Shown in pieces: positions 1-25,755 of a DNA stretch of 64,000 nt. Source of the stretch: Volvox africanus (taxonomy: Eukaryota; Chlorophyta; Chlorophyceae; Chlamydomonadales; Volvocaceae); assembly GCA_030268105.1 (NCBI GenBank), contig BSDZ01000094.1, positions 1,521,001 to 1,585,000 of the forward strand, given 5' to 3'. The notes under the pieces are model-generated. The model was not told where the DNA came from. It worked only from the letters and a program-made list of their open reading frames with translations, and made no database searches. Each line of letters starts with the position of its first letter. The first letter of the stretch is position 1. A program made the translations under genes and the position numbers.

Positions 1-358
1 GCCCAACAACTCTGTTGCCAACCGTTTCTTCCTCTGTTTCGGGTACCGATGCGGATATCGTGTCAGGTGCTGGAGGCTGTCTTGCCAGTACGGCAGCAGC
101 AGGCGCGGTGGGCGCAGTCGAAGGAGGCGGCAGAGCGTGCAGCGGAACGTGCGGCGGCTCCCCACAACCCCCTCCTCGCCAACCTCCTGGACCTCGCCGT
201 ATCGGGCCCAAGCAGCTGCGCGACCTCTACGTCCCACATGGAGGCCGCCGTTGCTACCCCCGCCGCGGCAGGCGGTGGCATTATTAACACCGCCGCCGCC
301 GCCACTGCGGATTGTGGCTGCGATGAGGATGACGCCGGCCGCTGCTGTCATGCAGACG

Positions 359-392
<34 letters not shown>

Positions 393-2927
393 GGCAGCCA
401 TCGCCACCGCGGATAAGATGGCCGCGGGTAGCCCCCCCGCCCATGCCCCCGCACCCACTGAGCCGGCACCTTGTGCGAGCTCCTCCAGAGGCACAACCAC
501 AACCAGCACAACCACGTTAAGCAACTCAGATGCCAATCCGCCAGCGCTCCGAAACCACCACAACCGTCATAATCATCTCGCGCGCAGCTGCTCCCTTGCG
601 CCGCGTGGCTTATTATGCGGCCGCAACCGCGACAAATACGACAACGGCCAAAGCCATCGCAGCTACCAGGTCACTCAGGGTCGTACCAGGGGCGGCAGTT
701 ACGGCCCCTGCGGCGGTCCCTGCGGCGGTTGCTCCAGGGAATGCGGCGCGGACTCACACGGCGACAGTCAGTTACGGTGGCTGGGCGCATGGCGGGCGTG
801 GGTGCGGGAAGCGGCGCTGCTGCTGCAAGCGTACGACGCTCGTCCGAACGACCACTACCTGAATCGGTTGGAGGATGCTTTTATGAAGTTAAAGTCGGAG
901 GTGGTTTACCTTGGCCTCCGTCACCCCGAGCTGGTTTGCAACATGCGGTGTGTGAACCTGGAGACGGAGGCCGAGCAGGAGGTTCCGCCAGATGTGTTCT
1001 GGTCCCTGGTGGTGGCGGGAATGAGGCTGGACAGTCAGCAGGTCAGGGGGGGGAGAGAAGTCAAATGCTGAGTTGGCTGGGGGGGGGCGTGTTGCTTAGT
1101 AGGTGCTTCTTCCCATCCCTCCAGCGTTGAGCACACGGCAGTATGCATATTATACATACATATATATACATATATACATATATACATATATATGTATATA
1201 TGTATATATGTATATATGTATATATGTATGTATGTATATACTATATGTAATACTGCCGTGTGCTCGACGTATACTTGCATTAGGAAAAGCATATTATATA
1301 TACATATATATATGTACTGATTCCACTGCTGGCGGCACCTTGCTCAATACCATGATGGTATTCGGTATGGGGGTATGCCAACATGTCGCAAACATATCAA
1401 ACGGTGTGAGGGAAGTGCAAGGAGTGAGAGTGAGATGCATCCTATAATGTATGTATATATAACTGCATAGTATATATGTATATATATATATGTATATATG
1501 TATATATATACTAGTATAACTGCATAGTATATATGTATATATATACTAGTACATAGTATATATATATATATACTATGAAGTTCTGTTTGCACTGTTCGGT
1601 ATCTCGCTTGGCGCCTGCCACTAATGGAATAGATCCGCTATATATCTCACTGCTGGTCAGTAGTCGTCTACTCCATGCGTGCCGATATAACCCGGCGTAA
1701 CCCGGGAAAACATGTGTGTGTTTTCATGTGTGAATGTGAATGTGCGCCTACATGTGTTACGGGGGACAAAGCGTAGGAGGTGGGCTCTGGAGGGATGGGG
1801 AGGAGGAGGGATAACATTACGATATGTGTATACGCAAACGGTGAAACGGTCAGTCTCTCAATCAACGAGTCAAGGCGAACCCTGTATTTGGACCCAACTA
1901 AGGCTTAACTAAGCACCAACAAGAACCGGCCCACAACGGGCAACGACCAACTGACCAAATCCAGGTGGCCAACTGCAAGTCCGCGCTGGCGCTGTACCGG
2001 GAGCGCATGGCGGTTGTGTTGGCGGAGCGGCGCTCACTGGCGGTGCAGATGTCGACGTGTCTGACCGTCCTGCAGGTGGAGGAGGCCGACGGGCGGGCGG
2101 CGCCGGGTAGTTTGCGGCGGGAACAGCTGACTTTGGAGGCAGAGGAGGCTGCCCTGGTCCTGGATGCCAACGTGGCAGTGGAGGGTCATATCACATCGCT
2201 GGCGCGGGTGAGAAAGGAGAGGGGGTTTCTAAACGCCCTCCCCTCCCCTCCCCTCCCCTCAACCCTCCCTTCCCTCCCCTCCCCTCAACCCTCCCCTCCC
2301 TCCCCTCCCCTCAACCCTCCCCTCAACCCTCCCCTCCCCTCCCTCCCCTCCCCTCCCCTCTCGCTGCCCTCTCGCTGCCCTCTCCCTTCCCTCCACCCTC
2401 CTCTCCCCTCATCATTACCAGCGTTTCGCTGTTCGTCTCCCTCCCCTCAACCCTCCCCTCCCCTCCCTCCCCTCCCCTCCCTCCCCTCCCCTCAACCCTC
2501 CCCTCAACCCTCCCCTCCCCTCCCTCCCCTCCCCTCAACCCTCCCCTCAACCCTCCCCTCAACCCTCCCCTCCCCTCCCCTCTCGCTGCCCTCTCGCTGC
2601 CCTCTCCCTTCCCTCCACCCTCCTCTCCCCTCATCATTACCAGCGTTTCGCTGTTCGTCTCCCTCCCCTCATCCCTCCCCTCAACCCTCCCCTCCCCTCC
2701 TTCGCTTCCCTCGGGGGCTGCAGGACCTTCTGGGCAGCAACCTCTTCTCCCGCCTCCAGGTCGCTCGGACCAGCGTGCTGTCGTACCCGTATTTCCCGGA
2801 TGCCCTCGCCATTATCACCGCTGCCGTCGGGGAGCAGCCTCCCCTGGAGGAACCGATGTCGTCTCAGCTACAGCCACAGCCAACCAGGAGTGGCGACGCG
2901 CTACGGCCGCTGGTGCAGACTTCGTAA
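1..2927 (+). CDS. 3' part of an unidentified multi-exon gene
   Basis: I do not recognise the family. The gene enters from the left edge. A GC-rich open exon ends at 1041 (CAG before GTCAGG). The second exon is 1965-2207 and the last is 2724-2927, stop TAA at 2925. Phases join at 0 throughout. The first exon carries long low-complexity Ala/Gly/Thr/Pro stretches, including a GGC run near 360-395, followed by a helical, charged region (RLEDAFMKLKSEV) that ends at the splice. The second exon is a predicted amphipathic helix rich in Leu, Arg and Glu. The tail contains YFPDALAIITAAVG. Such Ala-rich linkers with helical blocks occur in algal transcription factors, but I see no DNA-binding basic region, so no function is assigned. 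The start lies outside the window. Confidence 0.6.
1129..1265. repeat. 137-bp near-perfect hairpin (inverted repeat with AT core)
   Basis: The 16-base arm at 1129-1144 (GAGCACACGGCAGTAT) is exactly the reverse complement of 1250-1265. The DNA between is a (TA/CATA)n tract that is itself largely palindromic, so the whole segment can fold into one long stem. It sits in an intron of the 1-2927 gene. It may be a MITE-like element or a hairpin RNA source. Confidence 0.85.
1447..1576. repeat. TA/CATA microsatellite with internal direct repeat
   Basis: AT-rich (TATA/GTATAT) tract in the same intron as the hairpin. The block around TAACTGCATAGTATATATG occurs twice (about 1459 and 1517), showing a local tandem duplication of the microsatellite and its flank. 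Confidence 0.8.
2230..2712. repeat. C/T-rich satellite with a duplicated roughly 100-bp unit
   Basis: Intron of the 1-2927 gene filled with CCCCTC, CTCCCCTC and CTCAACCCT variants. A non-repetitive insert (CGCTGCCCTCTCGCTGCCC through ATCATTACCAGCGTTTCGC) occurs twice, near 2362-2440 and 2582-2662, so a larger unit was duplicated. The tract stays open in one frame, which makes it look falsely coding. Confidence 0.85.
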
Positions 2928-5900
2928 GAGATCAGATGGGAGAGTAAGAGAGGGAGAAAGAAACGTTAATCATAAGGCCCATCATTTGCCCAGGGGCTGC
3001 CCAGATACTTCCGTTGTGCGTGTTTTGGGGGCTGGCAAGCCGGGGTGGCTTGTTGGGGGCTTGCGGGACTTGGGGGGTTGAAGGGTCGGGTGCGGGGAGA
3101 CCGGGAATGTGTGTGTGTATAGTTTGGAGAGGTAAGGCCCTTTGAAAGATGCAGTGGATGCGATGGTGATGTTGGGGCAGGAATGAACAGGCTTTTTTCA
3201 TGTGTACGACAAATGAAGGCAGTGTTTCGTTAAAGGCTCGTGTCGGATGATGCTCGGGAGTGAATTACGTAAGGCCCAAGGTACGGTATACTGTATACGC
3301 AAATACGGTATACCGTATACGGTATACGGTAGGCAATACAAATGTCAACGGCTGTGGCGGTTGTGGCGGATTGTGATGCTACTGCCATTGCTGAGTTGCT
3401 ACTGCAGCATTCACCGCGTTTTTGTGGTCCCCTGCTAGCGACGACGTGAAGAGCAAGATTACCTGTTTAGGATGCCCATCGCAGTTGAAAAATGCATTTC
3501 CACGGTCCTTTTTACACATACAGGTGTACGGCAACTGTACGGCAACTAGTGTATGAAGATTCTCTCGCGGCTCGATGATTGTTGTTGTTGTTGTTGACGT
3601 GCGTTGGTGATGCCTAAATCATGATCCCAATGGTTTATCCGTGGCTTGCTTCTTGCGGCTAGTGCGCGCTGTGCGTTTGGTCTCTCTCCCGCATAATAAG
3701 GCCCTACTGCTGTACGGAAGAGAAAAGAAATCGTTGTTAAGCCAGCCGCCGCGCAGGTAAGATGTACGTGTGGTAAGATGTACAAGTGCGCATCGTATGC
3801 AGATATATGGTATGTATGTGGCATAGAGGGCGGATGTGTTGCAGTCTGTCGTATCAAAAAACGTTTCGCGCTCCGGATGGTGCCGTACAGCGTCGATGTG
3901 CGTGCGATAAATGGCCCGACATGCCATTTCAACGTGCCCCACATTACCCGAGATGGCGGTGGGGATTTTGTCCTTGGTTTGTACGGCATGGCAGAAGCGG
4001 CATTCCTGAGGAACGTTCATGGTCTTCGCTGCTTTTTGCAGAAGAGATGTACGATGCGTGTGTGTCTATGTGTAGTTCTACACGCCGCATTCGGAGTCTC
4101 ACCTTTTTGAAAACCTGTGCGATGTGCAGTACGGTTGTACGGCGTACAACACATGAAAATCCATCTTTTGAGCTTAAAAGAAGAGCTGTGTCTTAAGATT
4201 GCGATCTGATCTGAGAGGCGCCTCTGTGCGCCGGAATGTTTTATATCGCTGGGTTAGAACGTTCTCTCCTCTCCTCCCCTCCCCTCCCCTCCCCTCTCCT
4301 CCCCTCCCCTCCCCTTCCCCTTCCCCTCCCCCTTCCCTCCCCTTTCTCCTTCTCCGTGATGAAGTGGGGAGCGGGATGTTGTCCCCCGGCGCCAGCTTGC
4401 GTATATCTGTGTGCGTGTGTGTGTTTCGCATTTGGTTGGTTTTTCTAAGGTATGGAGGAAGTGCACTGCATTTCGAACGTGTCTCTGTGTATGGGTGTGT
4501 GTATGTACAGCTGTACGGCATTGTCCTCCCTTGTGCCGCTTTCTGGTTGTCCCTTATGGTTGTCCATGGTCGGCTTACCGGGACGGGGGTAGGCACGCAC
4601 ATACACACAACTTTGAAGATATAAGCGTACCCGCGATTACCTGGACGCGCTCCAAATGCTCTCGTAAGCAGGGGTTTCGCCCTGAGCATTCCGGGAGGGG
4701 AAAGATGGGCTGCAAGGTGCTGACGTGGTGACTTGCTGGAGTGCGATGTGGCCACGACGATGTCGTCAACCACTTCACGTGTTGGCAGCCGGCTACATTT
4801 TTGCACCTGGCGAGACGTCGCCGGCTCACGCTAAAGATCGCCATTGTACGGCGCCGGACCCATGGGCCGATCCAACGTGTACGGGCAGATATCGATTCGT
4901 GCCGCACGTGTTTATATTGTGTGTGTATGTATCTTTGTATGTATGTATGTAAGACATATGTGTGTGTGTTTTTCGTGCCTTGGAATTGATTGGATTGGGT
5001 CACCGAGGGAAGGTGACAACACACGACAAAAACGATGTACGACGTTCGGTGTCGGAGCTAGGGGTCAATGAGGTGAGGTGAGTTGGGGTGCGTGTTTTGA
5101 CCGTGTACGGCCTAAAAGGACGTGTTGCGGTTGTTGGTTGTCGGATCCGGGATTCCAATCCTTGGCGGCGCACTGAATCCCCGAGGGGGTGGATCGTGGA
5201 TCGAATATACACGACACGCGCAAACACACAATCACGCATCACTGCCTCCACACACATTCGTACCCTCTTCCTAAATGTTGGATTTTGAAAGTCAGTTGCA
5301 CACAGATATCGGTGACGCCGTCGCTGTACAATTTCTAATATACGCTTAATCTTATGCGTAAGCTAATCTCTCCCGTCATGCTGTTCAGTCGATTTACGGA
5401 ACGCGGGTTGCTTTCGGGGATTTGGTCCATGTTTTGGGCCTTATGAACGTCGTGGCGTAAACCTGCTGTTTCCCAAATCAAGGCAGTAGGAAGAGGGGGG
5501 AGAGGGTGCACGCTCTGGCGGTGCCTGTGTAAGGCCCGGGTGTTTTAACCACCACCACCCTCCCCTTTCCATCGCACCTCTTCTCGGCCGGGGAGGCCAC
5601 ATTGCCTCATTCAGGCAGTTCTGGATTCACGGAATGTCGAGGGGGTACCAATGATGTAAAAGGTTTGGGGCAATCCAGGTTTTTGATTTGGATCTCGGAT
5701 TTGGAGAGATCCGGTTTCCCGCCTAACTGACGATTTTGACCATCGTCGTTGCCTCATGACTCATCAGCGTGTAATTTTGACTTCAGGTCGGTTGCCGCTT
5801 TGGGCCAATTTGAAGAGCAGCCGTACTGCCGCCGTGCCAGGGTGTGAGTGTGTGTGCAGGCGGTGGCGGTGGCGGTGGAGGAGGAGGCGGCTTCCGTACA

Positions 5901-7268
5901 TCAATGGATGTTTTCATCCAAGTCAGTGGAAGTGCGTTTCCATTTGTCAAATTTGGATCTAAGTGGATTTTGGTGGCGGTGGGGTTTGGACGTGCGTGGC
6001 AGTGGTGGCCGGGGCGGGGGGCGGGATAGACAACTGCCACATACACACACGTGGTCACACATACACATGCCCCCAACTGATGGAGCAGATGAGGACGTTG
6101 GGTGTGGGGCCATGGGGGATGGGGTGAGTGGAAAACGGCAGCTGGCCTGAGGATGATCTTATATGTGAGCCATCTATACACAAGTCCATTTGGTGCGCCG
6201 GCATCTTTTGCAAAGCGTTTAACTGTTTGGAATCTGGTCAGGAAGGATGGCTGCATTTGGGGGGGGGGGGGGACGCGTTTCTTGTTGGCTTTGGCTGATG
6301 GGTGGCTTGTTGTGGGTTGTGGAAGGAACAAAGGCAAATTGTGGTGCTACAAATGCGATTTGGGATTTGGTGCATTTTGGGATTTGGTGCACTGATGTGT
6401 CCGTGTCCTGTCCAGTCCAGGGAGGGGACTTCCGGCGCTGTCTTGTTGGAAACCGTCTCGTTGGTTGGTTGGTTGGTTGGGAATGCGGGATGTGGGTCAC
6501 AGGTGCAGGAGGAAGCCGAAGCCTGGTGTTTAACATCATCCCATTCAATCTCTACACTTGTGTTTGTGTGTGTGTGTGTTTTACCGTACGGATCACGGAT
6601 GGCCGTCACAGTGGTGGTGTTAGTCGAGGGTTACGTGGGATTGTACTGCAGTACGGGATAATGAAGCAACAATAAGGGGAATGAGAAGAGCCGCTCCTGA
6701 AATGTTGGCGCCGTAATGGCGGTTGAGCCGGAGCCGGGGGGCCAGGATGCGGCGGGTGGGGGACCTGCATGCCCCCGCCCAAGCTGTTAAGGCTAGACCA
6801 GAAATGCGCCCGCTTTGCCGACCTGCATAATGCTTGTGATGCTTGTGATGCTTAGGATGATGTTAATTAGTGGCTGTTGGATTTCGGTTGCGACCTGATC
6901 TGGCAACTGACGATGGACTTATAGACAGGCAGGCAGCCAGACAGGCGGGTGGTGTTGGGGAATGGGGTTGCCGAGTTGGGGCAGTTTTGGCGGCATCGAA
7001 GAACGGAGGGTGGAATGCACGGTGGGGTGGTGGACACACGCTTGTGTATTTTTCGTCCTGTACGGCAAAGAAGGAATTTGTCGGGTTTCGTTAGCATGAG
7101 AAGTATACGACGATGAGGACAGCGAGAACGGAAAGTTGCCGCTATAAAAAAGGTGTACGGGGGTGTACGGGGCGCACCTCCGTACGGGGCGCTTGCAGAA
7201 TTTGCGGAAAGCTTTGGAAAGTCAATTTCCATCCTGGTCTGTGGGGCTAATCCCGCGCCCTTTCACAC

Positions 7269-7306
<38 letters not shown>

Positions 7307-8228
7307 CCCCCCCTCTCTGCGGCTATTCGCGTGGCCAGGGGCATTTGGTTGTGGGGCAATGGGGGGTGGGGAGGAAGGGCAGCGTGAGTGCAAAACACAT
7401 TATGAACACATCTTAACATTGTAAATTATCTCTGCCGGTAGGGACATATGGAAGCACAATGTCGCCGGTTTGCCGTCTTCCCTACCCCTCAACCTTCCCC
7501 CTCGGCCTCACGAGTAACCGGATAGCGTGTCGTATCTGACTATTGGTCCACCTCGCCACTCCCTCCCGAACATCTTTAACTTCCGAGCGTCGTCTACTGC
7601 GACGTGGCACAAAACACATACCACATCGTGCAAACTCCTTCCCTTCCCCCCTTACCGACTCTCCAGCTCCTCCCCGTAAGCGAATGGCTCAGCTCTCAAC
7701 CTCCATTCCCAAACATCCACTTTCTGGCCCCCCTCCCTCTCCTCTTCCCTCCCCCTCCCTTTTCCTCATCCATAGACATCATCACCACCCTTACCACCAC
7801 CACCACCACCACCACCACCACAGCTGCCAATAGACCAGGTCGTATCAAAACCTCCAAATCCAGGTCAGCACCAAACACGTGGACGAGCAGTGTTTCATCC
7901 AACATTCTGCCGCCATGTCCCACCCCCGCCGCCAGTTAGGGTTTCTCCCTCCTGGTATTTTAGTACCTACTTTTTGTTAAATCAGTTCCAGACTAACCCC
8001 AAGCCATCATGGGATGCCGCATGGGGTGCGGCTCCCCCTCTTTTCCCCAACCCTTCCCCTACACGGCCCCGCTCCTCAACACACATATATGCACATGCAC
8101 ACCACTTATATTCTCACCAACCTTATATTGACTGGATGGGTTTTCACAGTTCACACGGACTTGGAGGATACAGGAGGCCACTACTCCCTACTACGGCTTC
8201 CTCCTAAATACCCCTCAACCCTCGGACC
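2928..8228. other. Intergenic region, repeat-rich, no gene recognised
   Basis: Between the end of the first gene and the 3' end of FAP74 (convergent genes) I find no exon set with matching splice phases. The region holds GTATAC palindromes (about 3286-3330), a CT-rich tract (4261-4343), a G-run (6260-6271), a (CA)n run (7264-7305), a (CCA)n run (7792-7821) and many GTACGG hexamers. Open frames of 100-180 codons exist on both strands but show no splice-consistent or family-like protein. Confidence 0.5.
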
Positions 8229-22316
<14,088 letters not shown>

Positions 22317-22816
22317 TGCCCTCCCGAATTGTCAAAGCAGGGTAAGAAATGTTCAGCCCGTCATCATCAAAACAATTGATCTAACAGCATTTCCACATCA
22401 AAATATCTTGTAGTGCTGCACTGCCAAGGACAGCGTCGTCCAAAGGCACCTTAGAGTACCGTACACTTATGTACGGCTCTCCTTCCATACATAAATTGAC
22501 TGCTTATTCATCATGCTACCGCTGTTCTCTTTACACGTTACGCAGAGATGCAGCCAGGTTTTAAGCTGTTTTATTCAGGCTGATAACCGTTACGTGCAGA
22601 CTGCTTACCGTTGCCTCCTTTGTCTCTGCTATTCCCGATATCCTGGTGGAGTTGAATTCATATAATTTCGAACGGCTGATACCTATATCCGTACACACTC
22701 CATGTCTCTGTTCACCTCACCCCGTATATTCATTTTCATCGGCTGGTATGCAAGGCTGTTTGATACATCCTTTACCGCTAGTCGAAAGGCGCCATTGAAA
22801 ATCCAAGTGATGACCT

Positions 22817-24010
22817 CTAGTTATATGCCGGGAAGTGTTGATCAGCCTTCTTGCTGGGCGAGTCCAACTCGATATCTTCCATCGCTATTGTGTTTATGCC
22901 GCCGTTTAGCGGGTTCGTAAGGACTAACAAAACTGCCTAGTCTTGACTGTCCTGCTAGTTATGTAACTTTACAAGCATCGAAAGTCCTTACTAACCCGTA
23001 ACAAACAAACATCCTTCTTTAGAAAAGAGTGCTTCAACATCAGTGAATCTAGCGTACAATCTATTAAGAGTAGGAAGGGAGCGTCACGTCAGCAAGTCTC
23101 GGCCTCCGGTTTTCAGCATGACGGATACTCAACTTGAGGAAAAGATGCTTATACCTTAAAACCGTTCAATATCTGAACCCTGGCTAGGTTTCCCTCGGTG
23201 CCATGTGTTTACGTGTTTACGTGCCATGTGTTAAGGGTATCATTATGTCATGTCCGGGTGGCAGGAGCCAAATTAGCGTTTATCCTTGCAATACGCCTTC
23301 AACAAATGCCGTACATACCATGTAGGGCACTTCGCAGGTTGCGCTCGCTCACTTTTTGGTACGGGCCTCTGTTGGTCAGCTGTTACTGATATACCTCGCG
23401 TCGATGTCACCACAATACCTCGTGTAGGCAAGTAAGCACCGCTATTGCATGGAAAGCCTTGTAATGTATGGATCAAAAGTTCTCCGTCTTGGGCTACCTC
23501 GGCTTTTGTCACTCCACATCATGGCACCTACCCCAATAATATACCTCTACAACTAAACATGGTTAGACGCTGGCCTTGATATTACTCCCGCCGTTAGATA
23601 TCCTCCACACATGCTAGGCTGGGGCACACATGATAACCATGACACCTGCGTAGCAACACGGTTTGCTGTGCTGTGGTGTGTGTATGGCTCCTGTTGCCAT
23701 GTTTCCACTGTTTCTGCCGGGCATCAATTTGCCAGCAAAGACGGCAGCTGAACTTTACAGTCGTTGAGGTAGAGTTCGAACCATAAGAGGCAAGAGGCTC
23801 ATAGCTCAAGTCCTCATGCAAACGGTATGGGATCTGGATGACAACTCCCAACTCCTTCACGCTTTGCGCCACACCCCACAACCCTCACCGCAGTTTCATA
23901 TCAATGCACCCCGACTGCGTGCTGGCAAGTTCGCCGCAATCTGTGCCCTAAGCAGGATGTGTTCGCTGAGAGCGAGCCGCAGAGCCCAACGTCTCCACCA
24001 ACATGCATCT
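22817..24010 (-). CDS. Unidentified multi-exon gene, 3' part
   Basis: I do not recognise the product. The last exon (22923-22817) encodes LTNPLNGGINTIAMEDIE and further acidic/polar residues, ending in stop TAG at 22819. The exon before it, 23511-23419 (ELLIHTLQGFPCNSGAYLPT), ends in phase 1 at a GTATTG donor and fits the two-base start of the last exon exactly. Further upstream, 23860-23759 (VKELGVVIQIPYRLHEDLSY) and about 24010-23895 (LRLALSEHILLRAQIAANLP) read as coding on the same strand, though their junctions and the start codon are not fixed. Codon choice is less GC-rich than in FAP74. The gene is co-directional with FAP74 and the kinase. Confidence is good for the last two exons and low for the rest. 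Confidence 0.45.
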
Positions 24011-25731
24011 CCTGCATCTCCAAAAACATTTTTTAATTCATACGTCGGGGCAAATGCAAAATTGTGGCGTGTACGATCTCTTTTTTTCCAACGTACCCCG
24101 TACAGAAATAATAACTTATACTAGCCGTGCGTGCCAGCACAGAATCATCCCCAGGATTTCAGGTACGACAGCAGAAAATCTTCTGGAGATATTTCACACG
24201 ACCCCTTCTCCGCATATCTCTCAACTACTATTTATCTACCTATCTGCATTGGCCCACCGCAATCAGGGCCCACCTTTATTTTCCACGCACCAAACGGGCG
24301 TGCCTTCCCGCCTTCCTCATTTCCCGCCTTCATCCACGAGCCACAACAACAACGCTGGACATACTGATAACGGGCCATATGGCACACGGACCTACAGACA
24401 TCTAATCCAAACAAAGCATATCATTATTCATTTCGCACGATGATCACAGTGGCTGGCAGTCCTGGGCTTACACATGGCTCGGCTTAAACAGAACCCCTAA
24501 AGGAAATTGCCCATGATGACGCATCCTTGAACCTTGAAGAAGCCCCAATACGAATGTGACACCGGCACTGTGTTGCTAAGGCGACTTCAAAATGGTTGGA
24601 AGCTTCTAAACCAATCCTGAATACAGCTTCGAGCCTATCTTAGCCTGCCCCTTCGCAAGGCGCCGAAAAGCAGAGTAGTGGAAATAAGGAGAGGATGTTC
24701 GGATTTTCGGATATGGACGGAAATTCACGGCAGGTCAGCCGGCGGCGGATAGCAGTGGTGTGCGGCCGCTGCGGCCGAGCGCACGCGCTGTGATTGAGTG
24801 GAAGCTATGGCCTGGCTGGCCGAGCGCACGCACACAACAATAGTTTCCCGTCCGCCGGTGTGACTGCATGGAAAGATACTGCAAGGTCAATCTTAGCAGT
24901 CTCATGCCACGAGACGCGCAAGCGCGGGTGTGGCGTCTTGGTACCTCAAGACCGTGTTCACGACTGCAAGAAGATTCTCGGGTCGCATCTGCCCCCCACC
25001 CTACCGTCCAACAAAACAGCCCATCACCACCACCACCATCGTTCATCATCATCATCATCATCGTCGTCGTCATCGTCCTCATCACCACCACCACCACTAC
25101 CGCCGCCAAAGTAACACCTGGCACAGCTTCACGGCTGTACAGTATGTGTGGTTGATGGCTCCCAAGCGTAAGCCGTAGCTGGTTACGAAAGACTTAGGGC
25201 GTGATTCCCCCTCCCCCATACTGGATATGTTCTTACTCAGGGCCAAGCGGGAAAATTTGCAGCGCCCAAAACCAGGACGCACATACAAGCACACGCATAC
25301 GCACACGCATACACACACGCATTGGTGGCCGTGTTTTCCACCCTATGACCCCCTGAAGACATGTACGCGCACCGATCACGCCCGCCCGAATGTACTCTTC
25401 CTTGAAACACATGCACGCTTTGGTGCGCATCTAAGACCTCTGCACCAGTTTGGTAACAGGGACGTTGCCCCGGGCAGCTCCAGAGGGACTCCGGAGCCCC
25501 ATCCACGAGCTTTAGCCCCCTTAAGCACCCTTTTCATCACACAACTTCCCTCCGTTTGTGGAGGTGGTGGTGATGGTGGAAGGGCACATACACACATACA
25601 CATACACACGCACAAATACCTAAGCTCAAGACCAGGCAAAGTTTGCAGGCCTGACAGCACGTAGATACATAGATCCGTTATGGAACAGACGGCAACATAC
25701 CTGTAGCTAGTGCTCGCCCCCCTTCAACCTT
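24011..25731. other. Region without a recognised gene
   Basis: Contains (CAT/CAC)n trinucleotide tracts at about 25022-25100, CA-rich runs (25280-25320, 25585-25615) and a short repeat of CGAGCGCACGC (24777 and 24820). The missing 5' exons of the 22817 gene could lie here, but I could not join any with consistent phase. Confidence 0.4.
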
Positions 25732-25736
25732 TTACA
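25732..25736 (-). terminator. TGTAA poly(A) signal candidate
   Basis: TTACA on the plus strand gives TGTAA on the minus strand 20 nt past the stop of the 25756-28023 gene. TGTAA is the usual poly(A) signal of chlamydomonadalean algae. Confidence 0.5.
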
Positions 25737-25755
25737 TCACCTTGAGCCGCAGGCC

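Noticed and set aside
2208..2723. Continuous coding through the CT-rich tract between two exons of the first gene
   Set aside because: Good GT donor (2208) and AG acceptor (2722-2723) remove it; the translated Pro/Leu/Ser repeat is low-complexity satellite.
3546..4110. Overlapping open frames of 110-147 codons on both strands
   Set aside because: No splice-consistent neighbours, no family-like motifs, and frames on opposite strands are equally open.
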